Below are positions 31,534-41,200 of a stretch of 64,000 nucleotides of DNA, piece after piece. The DNA lies in assembly GCA_037903475.1 (NCBI GenBank), contig JBAJFG010000636.1, forward strand, positions 124,001-188,000, written 5' to 3'. Every line of letters begins with the position of its first letter. Position 1 is the first letter of the stretch. A model generated the notes under the pieces. It saw only the letters and a program-made list of their open reading frames with translations. It made no database searches and was not told where the DNA came from. The stretch comes from Ancylostoma caninum. Taxonomy: Eukaryota; Nematoda; Chromadorea; Rhabditida; Ancylostomatidae. A program made the translations under genes and the position numbers.

Positions 31534-34075
31534 ATGTCTGAGATCAAGAGCACGATGGGATTTCAGCAATGGTCCCAGGTGGTAGTAAACAGAATGAAAC
31601 GAACAGCAAAGAATGACCTAGATTTACCAGTGTGGGGTAAGTTGTATGATTTAACCAGAGCATACTTCGACCTAAGTGCTTCACCGACGTTGGACTTGGG
31701 GGCTTTCCAAAAGCATGATGCAGCGTGCATAAACACTATGGGGCACCGCTCGCGAATTTTTTTTTTGAAGTCAGCGCTCACGAAAGTTCACAGTTTTGAA
31801 GGGAATCGCTCACCGTGTAGCGGAAGCAACATCTCGTGTCCGCAAATTGGAAAATGGAAGAAAAGGAAATTTCCAGGTGTCTTAATAGGGGCAGTAGTGG
31901 AACGACCAGGTGGGAGAAGTAGACCCGCTGCTAGGTGAGGGTCCACCGTGGGATAATGGTGAACCCACAGTTACAGTCTGGTAGCGCAAAAGTGGCACGT
32001 GGGTCACTTTGTCCGCAATTACGACCTCGTTCCGAAGTCGGCCAGATAATCAAATTTTTACACTTCTTTGATACTTATGTGGTGTGATTCCTTCCACTCT
32101 GATGTTTCCCTACTGCCATTTAGTAAAATCTCTTCCAAGACGCATTCTGCCAACTAAGTCGTAATTGCAGACAAAGTCACCTCAGGTGCCACCTTTTGGC
32201 TAACAGACCATATATGACGCTGCCAACTAATTTGTCCGCGTAAAAATGCAAGTTGGGAATGAATGGCTACAATCCGGACCGTTCGGGGTATGGCACAGTG
32301 AAAATGAAGTAGTGGCATAATCGGAAGCGTTCGGATTCTGCCATCCATTCTCTACTTTGCATTTTTACGAGGACAAATTAGTTGGCAGCGTCATATATTC
32401 CACGGTGAGTATGAAGTCCAAAAAACAACTCCGTTCTTATTTGGCAGTGATAAATTTTGTGTACACATCTCAGATGTAGCCGAAATCATTCTTCACGTAC
32501 CTCTCAGTTCTCATCTTGTCCAGTGGCCGACCGGCAGTTCGATCTCGTTGCTGATCGTCTGCTATGTCATTCTCAGCAAAAGTAGTTCAACATAGTATCA
32601 ATCAACTGCTCATCAACACTATTAATGACGCCGAGAGGGTACGCCGCTGTCCTTGGAAGCGTTATGGATTTAACCCTTCTCTAGCTCAGCTGGGCAAATT
32701 TCAGGTCCTTCAAAATCTTCCTCGAGATGGCGATCGCGTCGAGGTTATAACATCGTCATCACATGACGTTTCAACAATACGTCGACGTTACACAGACTCC
32801 AAGCCTCCAAAGACTACCTATGATGTAGTGGTGGATAAAGTTTCACGCACATCAAGTCAGAAGTCAGATGAGAAACCCACACAGAAAAGCGGCGATTCGC
32901 GTTCCCCTTCAAGGGTAATGCTCAAGAACTTCGAGAAAAGACTAGAGCGTCAGGGAACCCAATGAGTCGTCGTACTTCCAGGGTAAATCCACCGGAACTA
33001 CGAGTGCTTCGACATCAGCTCTCGAATGCACAACACCAGTACCTCGAGGAATACGACCGTACGTGAAAGGAACGTAGGTTCACATGAAAAATTAGCAGCA
33101 GGAGAATACAGTGGTTGAGGCCCGCTTGCACGCAATGCAGTACATGACACGTGGCACTCTGATTGTCTGCGTATCCACACATTTCACTACTCGGAACCTC
33201 AAAAACAAGTTTCTGATCGCATCCGAAACTTGCTTTTCCAAAAGCTTGTTGACAAGTTGTTTTCACACTTCCTTGTCGACAAGTTGTTCGCCCGAAAAGC
33301 TTGTCGACAACTTGTTTTCAACAACGAAGCAGTGAAAACAACTTCTCGACAAGCTTTTCGGGCGAACAACTTGTCGGCAAGGAAGTTGAAAACAACTTGT
33401 CGACAAGCTTTTGAGGAAGCAAGTTCCAGATGCGATCAGAAACTTGTTCTTGGGGTTCTGAGTAGTGCAATATCGTCCAATTTTTCTACTTCATGTTCTA
33501 ACCCGTCCAAACAAGCGAAACACGAGCGAGCATCAACTGCTGGAGTTTATAATAAGTGTGTTGTTGTATCAAACAGTTGAGCGCGTTCGGCTGTTGTGGC
33601 TGCGGCCTGGATTGTTTTGGAACACTGATTGTGAAAATCGATATGCATCAAACCAATGTCGCCGCGCCCGCAGCGACCGAGGGCGTCATAGTTCTCGAGG
33701 AGTATAGCAACACCCTAAGCACCTCTGGATACTCTGAGGTCCGCTCAAAAATAGGCCTCACTTCCAGCGAAGCCAGTCCATCCAGATATCGAGGCGCCGT
33801 CAAATCATCACCACCGAATAAGGCCGAAATCGTGCCTGGATCGGTGAGCCAAATCTACCAGAATACCCTCAATTTTTGAATGATGACAAAGAACAGTTTT
33901 ACTCTTCCAGGTACAAGTTTCTCCTCTTAGACAAATGGAAGGCGTAGCCATCGATCTTGTGGTGATGATAAAAATGAAATCTGGCGGATCACGGACAGTG
34001 AACATGCAAATCGAATGTCCACACTTCATACCAAAACGGATAATGATCGACGGCAAATGGCATAATATCGTCTGA
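31534..34075 (+). CDS. Unrecognised 267-aa protein, six exons
   Basis: Exons 31534-31636, 31794-31876, 32705-32914, 32982-33062, 33682-33843 and 33911-34075 total 804 nt and all phases agree. The start MSEIKSTMGFQQWSQVVVNR is basic and amphipathic, without a signal peptide. The second exon (HRVAEATSRVRKLENG) looks helical. The middle is Ser/Thr/Lys-rich and probably disordered (SSQKSDEKPTQKSGDSRSPS). The last exon is a compact block, SPLRQMEGVAIDLVVMIKMK, followed by alternating hydrophobics and ending FIPKRIMIDGKWHNIV. An acceptor-like TTCGGTTTAG lies about 20 nt before the ATG and about 115 nt after the previous gene's stop, the spacing of SL2 trans-splicing. Two introns carry foldback elements. 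The acceptor of the fifth exon (CCGAG) is weak because the DNA before it is repeat-like. Family unknown. Confidence 0.7.
31976..32208. mobile_element. Foldback MITE, 233 bp
   Basis: Left GTCTGGTAGCGCAAAAGTGG and CTTTGTCCGCAATTACGACC pair with right GTCGTAATTGCAGACAAAG and CCACCTTTTGGCTAACAGAC. Arms of about 55 bp. Lies in an intron and abuts the next foldback element. Confidence 0.85.
32211..32397. mobile_element. Foldback MITE, 187 bp
   Basis: Left TATATGACGCTGCCAACTAA plus TTTGTCCGCGTAAAAATGCA pairs with right TGCATTTTTACGAGGACAAA plus TTAGTTGGCAGCGTCATATA. Arms of about 50 bp, nearly perfect. Second of two adjacent, unrelated foldback elements in the same intron. Confidence 0.9.
33116..33182 (+). 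repeat. Dispersed repeat (GATTGTCTGCGTATCC family), copy 2
   Basis: CCCGCTTGCACGCA then CTCTGATTGTCTGCGTATCC directly precedes the foldback at 33183. Related to 14500, 36430 and 53036. Confidence 0.6.
33183..33469. mobile_element. CTTGTCGACAAG foldback element, 287 bp
   Basis: Nearly the whole unit is palindromic around about 33327. Outer ends TTCACTACTCGGAACCTC and GGGGTTCTGAGTAGTGCAA pair; inner arms repeat CTTGTCGACAAGTTGTTCGC and its complement GCGAACAACTTGTCGGCAAG. Sub-terminal CTTGTCGAC words occur many times. Intronic. Non-autonomous. Confidence 0.9.
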
Positions 34076-34764
34076 ACAACAGTTTTCCAGAATAGTCGTG
34101 CATCACCTCTTTTTACGTCGTCACATACCTAAAATTCACGCAAAGATGTTCTGATACTCGGATAATAAACTTACATCCGAATGTGTAGTGTTCACCTGGC
34201 TGGATCTGAAGCACAGTGAAGGACGAGTGTTCAACACCCTTCCCTATCTCTGGAGTTGCCGAAACGCCTGATTAGCTCTATGCAGAGTTCGGCACAAGCT
34301 TAGCTCGAGCAGAAAAAAAAACTACGAAGTCCCCTTTGACCCAGCCAAAAATCTACGAAGCCCCAATTGTAAGCAAACAAGTTAAAACAAGTTTGTGCGA
34401 AGAACAGTAGTTTCATTTTTATAATGCTCGTCGGCGTGTCCACACGAGTTAACAAGTGCTAACAAGTGCAATGGCCGTGGAGCACGTCAACATGGCAGCA
34501 CCATGTTATAATTTTTTAAATTTCAGGTTAAAATTTGAAAGAGGGAGGAGATTGCGCAGGTTTTTGCCATTACTGTGATAGAGCAATACTTTCTGAAGAC
34601 AACAGTGTAGGCGAAATTGGAAATATTTGCTTTTGGAGAAAGTCATTTGAGGAAGTTGTGTCGGAGTGGTGCTGGAGACTGCTTGTTAACTAATTTTTTT
34701 TTCGCTGTAATCGAGAGAACGCGGCAGCTTTCATATTCATTGAAACGAGCTTCCTCTCCTGAAG
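34076..34764. other. Intergenic, no gene seen
   Basis: 3' flank of the 267-aa gene; no exon supported. Confidence 0.4.
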
Positions 34765-34940
34765 CTAACCGCTCTGGCAGAAATTGAAATAATTGATTTT
34801 TAGGAAAGTTGTTTGATGAAAATTCTTTGGACCGGTGCTGAACCCTAACTTTTAGGGTAAAGTTAGGGTTCAGAGAATTCCAAAGCAATATCTCCTCTCA
34901 AAATCAATTAATTCTATTTCCCTCCAGCGGTTGGCGGGGC
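34765..34940. mobile_element. Foldback element with CCCTAAC centre, 176 bp
   Basis: Left GCTCTGGCAGAAATTGAAAT, ATTGATTTT and CTGAACCCTAAC pair with right GTTAGGGTTCAG, AAAATCAATTAATT and TATTTCCCTCCAGCGG. The right-arm phrase ATCAAAATCAATTAATTC recurs near 35035 and 35835, so pieces of this family are scattered over about 1 kb. Confidence 0.7.
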
Positions 34941-35160
34941 AGTAGTGTCAGAAATCTATTTATAAAGTTTGAATAGGATTCATTCAGTACCAACGATACT
35001 GTGGGTACTGCTAGGTATTTTTTCGACTGTAACTCCTATCAAAATCAATTAAATCCAGTTCCCAAGTCCGGTCGTCTTTGAACCTCGGCATAGTTCTTCG
35101 GTGTAAGTTTAGTAGTAATAAATTTAGTAGCCGTACACGAGGTTGTTAGTATGTTTTATT

Positions 35161-35196
35161 GGCCAACGTTTCGGCGGCTTCGCCTTCGTCAGGGCC
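35161..35196 (-). ncRNA. Hammerhead-ribozyme-like motif, left arm
   Basis: Minus strand is identical to the motif at 35587-35622: GGCC, CTGACGA, AGGCGAAGCCGCC, GAAAC, GTT, GGCC. The core CUGANGA ... GAAA ... GUH is in the right order for a type I hammerhead, with stem I GGCC/GGCC, stem II GGC/GCC and a minimal stem III. An extra A after CUGACGA departs from the canonical core. Confidence 0.45.
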
Positions 35197-35586
35197 TGAA
35201 AGGGTCAATGATCTATGAGAGTAGCCGCGCAAACGCCTCCTCAATCAGGCATCGAAGAACCAGGAACTACTCCATAAACCATAAAATCCTTATGAAAGCT
35301 GAAATCCCACCTCTGCAAGTCCACCGAACGGGTGGTGTTATTGACGACCGAACGTGTTGGACGTGTCAGTAGAATGTGTTGGACTTGTCAGTAGAATGCA
35401 ATGCCTCATTCTACTGACAAGTCCAACACGTTCGGTCGTCAATAACACCACCCGTTCGGTGGACTTGCAGAGGTGGGATTTCAGCTTTCGTAAGGATTTT
35501 GTGGTTTATGGAGTAGTTCCTGGTTCTTCGATGCCTGATTGAGGAGGCGTTTGCGCGGCTACTCTCATAGATCATTGACCCTTTCA

Positions 35587-35622
35587 GGCCCTGACGAAGG
35601 CGAAGCCGCCGAAACGTTGGCC
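35587..35622 (+). ncRNA. Hammerhead-ribozyme-like motif, right arm
   Basis: CTGACGA at 35591-35597, GAAA at 35611-35614, GTT at 35616-35618; stem I pairs 35587-35590 with 35619-35622. Stem III is two base pairs without a loop, so activity would need a dimer, as described for minimal hammerheads of Penelope-like elements. Cleavage would be expected after the GUU. Confidence 0.45.
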
Positions 35623-35692
35623 AATAAAACATACTAACAACCTCGTGTACGGCTACTAAATTTATTACTACTAAACTTACACCAATTAAATC

Positions 35693-37303
35693 CAATTCTC
35701 TTTCGGATTTAAATAGAGCGCTGCCAATTGCAGCCATATACATGGTCTCAGCAAGATCTGGGCAGAACCTGTCCTTTTACAAGCGCTGAAAGTAGTACTC
35801 CTGACAGGATTTTCGCACGATAGCCCCCAACCTCCTATCAAAATCAATTAATTCCAATTTCCTTTGGCAGTTGAAGGAAGAATTGTATCTCTAAACATAA
35901 CACGAAATTTGATCAGTATTGCTTCAGTAACAATAATGCTGGGGATCTTTTTAAGTGTGTTTCTTAAACAAGCCTTAATTCTGTTCTTATTTCAGACAGA
36001 TTTTACAGAACCAATAGAAAAAAAATTCTTCGGTTCAGTCTCTTTTCTTCACTCTTATCTGCAAAGGAGTTTATGGTTATTTGACAAGTCCCAACTACGA
36101 ACTCCCCTTTGCTCACTTTATCTTTACGAAGTCCCGCTTGCCTTGAGTAAAGTTCGTGCCGAAGTCTGGCTCTATGTCATGCAGTCTAAATCGATGCGTG
36201 AATTTAAGATTGGGCCGACTTAGGTGTACATGAGCTCATGACCACAGACAATAGAAGAAAAACAAAAACTCCCAGAGTAATCACGAGCAACTCTCCACTG
36301 GCTAAGTCCTATCACGGCGATGCGTGGGTTTGGAGGTGTCAACAAGCTCATCCAGGGTAATGATGATGTATGCGACTCCATTATTCTGCTACACAACAGT
36401 ATCAAAAGAAAGTGAGGACGATGATATCGATGAAATATGTGGATACGCAGACAGTCAATGCGCAGAAGACGGGGCGCCGCGAACGGGCCTGAACTCACTG
36501 GAGTCTCCTGTGCTTCGAAAGACTAATTGTCATTAATCCACGTATAAGAACGAGCAGCTAAAAGGGGAAATGAAGAGGAAATGCAAGAGGGATGATCTAG
36601 AATATAAGGACTTTCTCGCACAACACAGGAAATTTTCATGAATAACTGAATATACCAATTTTTCAATTTACCATCGTAACATATTAGCGATCACATATCT
36701 GAATAACAGAATTTTATAGCTAGGTAAGAACCATCCCTCAAAAACCATATCTGAGCAGGGTCAGCAAAATTGTGCACACAGAGCTGAGGCTCACAAAAAT
36801 TCCACACAGGGCCACTAGTCTTCGTGAACAAATGAATACCGAAGCGTAGTTTCCATGTGACAAGACCTCAACCAAACCTTGCAACTGTCAGTTTTTCAAT
36901 GCCATACGTATTTTTCTTTGTAATTTTCGGACCTTTATTTTACCTGTTCCAGAAAAATTCTCAGAAACCGAGAACGTAGTACTCTATAGTAGCACTTCCA
37001 GGAAAGTTAGACCCGCTCCCTGGATGAGCTCAAAAATAAGGCCTTCGAGGAACTGTAAGTATTTAGCAGGGATTACCAGAAATCATTAAGACGACAGTAA
37101 TTTCCTAGTAATTAAAAAGACATATACGCAAGGTATCTACAGTTCTGAACCTTTTCAATTGCTGTACTCGAAGACTACCGCCATTTTTCCAAGGGGATCT
37201 CCTCCGGATCTTATGAATGCCCTCCTCTATTGTAGATTATAATCTTTTCAGAATTCCGGATCTATCGCTAGCCTTCATAGCTGAGTCAACTTAAGCAATC
37301 CAC
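35693..37303. other. Gene-poor DNA, repeat pieces
   Basis: Contains a further ATCAAAATCAATTAATTCC copy (35835-35860) and, on the minus strand at 36430-36495, a GATTGTCTGCGTATCC repeat copy. Open frames at 36220-36540 on either strand overlap that repeat. Nothing else is supported. Confidence 0.4.
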
Positions 37304-37600
37304 TCAGCACGAGCCATTAATGTTTGCTAGCTTGGTAACGGTAATCAAATTGTTGTTTGCTTCCTTCATCACTTCACTAGCAGCCGAAAAACCCCTGTCG
37401 TCACCGTTCGAGCACGTCGCATAGCTGCAAATGTCCCCTGTCGCAACACTTTTTTGTACACAGCTCAGCAATTGTCGAGAGCCAGACTGTTTGATGCAAC
37501 AAGTGTGCTTCACTTCCGCATACTTTTTGCGCAAATTGCACAAGACTTTTGTAGGAGAAGTGCATTTCCTAGTAGACAAACGGTCCAACGGATTTCGTCT
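37304..37600 (-). CDS. Cys-rich protein exon candidate (C-terminal)
   Basis: A 90-codon minus-strand frame with nine Cys: KCTSPTKVLCNLRKKYAEVK, then HTCCIKQSGSRQLLSCVQKS, then GDICSYATCSNGDDRG, ending in INGSC and stop TGA. Cys spacing, the CC pair and the absence of repeat similarity look like a secreted disulphide-rich protein. A possible acceptor (GGTGCAG) lies at about 37610. No signal-peptide exon was found upstream, so either the gene is incomplete here or this is chance. Divergent from the Kunitz gene. Confidence 0.4.
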   Translation of the reverse strand, partial: RRNPLDRLSTRKCTSPTKVLCNLRKKYAEVKHTCCIKQSGSRQLLSCVQKSVATGDICSYATCSNGDDRGFSAASEVMKEANNNLITVTKLANINGSC

Positions 37601-38275
37601 CTCATAAGAACTGCACCACCATAAGTGACGTTAGGTTTGTCGAAAAGTGAAATGTTTGAGAGCTGCTACGTCCGTCAAATACTCTTCAAGGATATATCAC
37701 GAATTGGACTTTTTTCTACGAATCCAAACACCAGTGGACATTTCCTTGGAAACGGTGTGGGCCCTAAAATATCGACGTCTTACAGGGAGGGGAGGGGGAG
37801 GGAGAGGGAGAAGCAGATCTCACCAACCGAAGAGCACGCGGTCACTTGTTTGATCACTTAGAGCACCACGGCGACATATTACTATGTAAACAGTTGAGCT
37901 CGCTTAACATTTGAGGACATGCTACCGGTGAACACCTTAACCTAACCAGGAAACGGCTTCATGTCAAAACAGTGGTCCCCCATTTTTACCTTACCCAGTT
38001 GCACTGAAGCCTTTTGAGTACTGTAAAACAGTAACCCAACGTGAGTACATCTCAGAAAGGGCGTGCCGGTGGTGGGGCGATTGTCGGACAAGAACAAATA
38101 CGGTCGTCCCTCTCCACCCTCACCACTCAATCGGGCTCCGTCCTCACTCCTAAAAGAGTCGCGAGCGAGCGCCTTAAGCGCCCGCCTCCACCACCCGCCT
38201 GCTCTCCACCGATCCATTCCCATCTTCGTCGCCCGGTGATATTCAATCAGTCAGCCTACCATAGTACCGAGGCGA
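37601..38275. promoter_or_regulatory. Upstream region of the Kunitz/lustrin gene
   Basis: Includes a purine-rich GGAGGGGGAGGGAGAGGGAG run (37786-37812) and a GC-richer stretch at 38040-38230 just before the start codon. I infer promoter/5' UTR from position only; no defined element was identified. A minus-strand frame here is rejected. Confidence 0.35.
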
Positions 38276-41200
38276 ATGCACCGACTCTTCGCGCTGACTA
38301 TCCTGCTTGCAGGTATTTCAGAATTCCTCCTTTGTCCTTATTGGGTCGAATTTGATGGCAAATATACTTCTGGAAAGTTCCAAATAGTTTGACAGGTCAC
38401 TAGATACATGAATACTTGGTTACGAAACAAAATAACTTTACGAATGTAATCCAGGGAGAGAGACCAGCAAGAAAGATCTCACAGTTCCAAACTTATGGAC
38501 CTAAGATCTTTTCCCCCTAGCCATTTCCCCGAGAGTTGGGGTGGGCGCTTATCAGTGGTCGCGCCTGTTATTTCGTTTAAAAGCGTCGCCACATTAATCC
38601 AAAAAAATTTCGATTCATAAGTCATAATTAGACCAAAATCTGTGACTTAATGCTAGGCGAACGAGAAATCCATCGATCTGGACAGTGCACGTACATAGGG
38701 TGAAGTAGAACCGTAAAATTCCTCATCGTTGAAATGGAAACGCTTCATTTTTCCACTGTAAAATTTTCATCCAACATTTAATATGGCAAGTTGCTCGGAT
38801 TTTTGAATGAAATGAAACGAAATGATTTGGAAAGAAACTTTTTCGCATGTTCGGTTCCTTAATTTTCCTTACCACTTCCAAGCAAAACCAGTCCTTCTTC
38901 CTTTGCCGATATCCTCGTGGAGACCATGGCATCATTTTTACTGTACTTTGGATGGAGTCCCAATAAGATTTACTCTTCATTTTCAGAGTTGAAATTCATG
39001 AAACGGAAACCCCCGAACCAATAATGGTTAACTTTATTGGTTATCCTATACATAGACTACATAATGTTAGGATACGCTCTTCGTAAACGTTGGTTTGCAA
39101 ACTTGCTTTTGCTCGGTTGCATGCGTGAATCCTAGCCAAGAAGAGCGGAATTATGTGACTAGGGTATTACTAGAAAAATTCCGTAAATTCATGTAACAGT
39201 CACAAAGGCAGGTACCCACATTTGCCACCCCAATCGGAATCGGAATCTCATAGAAAATTCCTCGCTCAGTCTTTATTCAAGGGGTCATTCGATGAGCCAT
39301 TCACTAAAATCATACTCATTTTGCAGCGTAATTCATTTTTATAGCAGTGAAAAGGATCTGGTACTTACAGCGACCTTCGAAATATTTCACGGAAGGGGCT
39401 TTATTCCATAAGATAATCACGAGTACAGTATCCGATTTCCGTCACTACTGTGGGGTTACAATAGGATTATCGCAGGAAATCGGAAGAAGATTCTCACTCT
39501 GACGCGAAAATGAGACTGGGATGTGAGGATCTGAGGCAATGCTCGTAATTGTAATGCTCCATGCTAACTGTAAGCTCCAAAAGATTCTGTGTGGTCCCGT
39601 AATTCTAAGTTTCTTCCTGATTTTTTTCTATTTCTATCTGATCTTACAAAAACAGACATACTATCGTGACTTTTATGGTAACATTGGCTTACAACAAAAG
39701 CGGTAAAAGTTCACTCTTTCCCCTCTTCGCTTAAAAAATCACAGAAAATCAAGAAAAAAATCAAATTCCGAAGTGATAGCAGGACTGTATAATGGATGAA
39801 TTGCAGTAAAACCTTGCTCCCAGAATAGCGATGACTGATTCCCAGTAACTTTACACGGTTGTGTTCAAAGCTGTCTACAACTACTCGGAGATTTTTTCCT
39901 GATCAATTGATCACTAGCACTTCACAGTGGTATTCAGGATACAGGGAACATTCAACACCTCATAAATTCTAGTTCGTTTCAGGAGGAGTCTTCAGCAAGC
40001 AACAATGTCGAATAGGAGACGATTGCAGCAGTTGTGCAATTGCACAAGAAGGCGATAAATGTACGGAAGAAACTACTTCCGAGTCACTTTACTGTGATCC
40101 AAAAACAAAGTAGGTGTAATGGACTTCCTCGATTTCTACTTATATCTATCTATTACTGGTAGGTTATTTTTGGTACAGAAGGATCAATCGTGTGTTTACA
40201 GCAAAGCAGATGTACACGAGAACGCTTTTCTCGTATGCAATCTCTTGAAGAATAAGATCGAACGTAAGCTCTGCGCTAGCGGTCAGTTCTTCATCGACGG
40301 GAAGTGCCGCAGTGGTCATGTTCGCTACAAGCGCCAGGGTATCGCTGGCTCTGGCAGAGTCGGCGACTTCTGCTCGTTCAACACGGATTGTTTAACGGTA
40401 ATTTACTACTTTTCGAGGTCTCTTTGACTATTTGGAAGGTTATCCACTTGGAAGGGGGGGGTCCTGAAAAAACTGTACAATCCCTCCTTTCTGCATAAAG
40501 GGTTTTTATCAATTATTTACTAACGTTCTGTACGGGTGGACAATGATTTCACGTCAATTTCAAGTGTTTGCGCTAGACAATAGGTTTTTATACCACACGT
40601 GACCTGGGAGGTAAATACGTTTTTGCCCGGTCCATTGCTCCGGGGCAAAAATACGACTGGGATGGAGATTGAAAACTATCTAAGCACGTATTCATGAAAA
40701 TGAGAATGGGGAGGAGAGTAGTCCTGGTGCTTTCCACCGAGGAGCAGTACCTGTGCTGTTGAAACAGCTCTTCATGAACAGCTAGAAGGTGGAGAGTTTG
40801 GAGGTAATGGGAGAGAGAATTAAATGCTAGGACTATTAGTTTTCTGGTATATAAATCGGAGAAAATAAAGGAACGAAATTTATCGTGAAACTCTCGATAT
40901 TACAAAGTAGTAGTTAAATAACTAGTCGATGAAAAGTGTTGCACTTGGACCATTTGCCCACAGGGGCTCCAGCCAGTTTCAAAAAACCAGCTTTTCACCC
41001 GCATAACCCCCATAATAATAAGAAATTTCCTTGGAAATATGCACGAATATGGGCGATACACTACGAGATTTCAGTGCCTAGACACTACGAGATTTCAGTG
41101 CCTAGTTTTTTTTCTAGTTTTTAGTTCTGCTCCATAGATGGCCCCTTCCAGTTCTTCGTAGCAATGGGAGTTTAGCACCTCTTAAAGTCCTGCTGTACCT

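Larger units (their letters stand above)
35101..35692. mobile_element. 592-bp near-perfect palindrome with Penelope-like terminal repeats
   Basis: Two arms of about 275 bp, inverted and almost identical: left begins GTGTAAGTTTAGTAGTAATA, right ends TATTACTACTAAACTTACAC. The centre is a short spacer near 35373-35404. Translations of the two arms in opposite strands are the same except for one residue. Each arm carries a 36-nt hammerhead-like motif. The segment ATTGGCC...TCAGGGCCTG is shared in diverged form with 28070-28115. An AAAATCAATTAAATCC flank occurs on both sides, consistent with insertion into an older repeat. I infer an inverted pair of Penelope-like terminal repeats. Confidence 0.8.

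Noticed and set aside
34850..34880. Telomeric repeat (CCCTAA)
   Set aside because: Only two CCCTAAC words forming the centre of a foldback element; no TTAGGC nematode telomere array.
35151..35372. 73-codon protein starting MFYWPTFRRLRLRQG
   Set aside because: Present identically in both palindrome arms and produced by the terminal repeat; not a host gene.
37942..38223. 93-codon minus-strand protein
   Set aside because: Sits in GC-rich DNA just before the Kunitz start, low-complexity Trp/Arg/Gly composition, no splice context.
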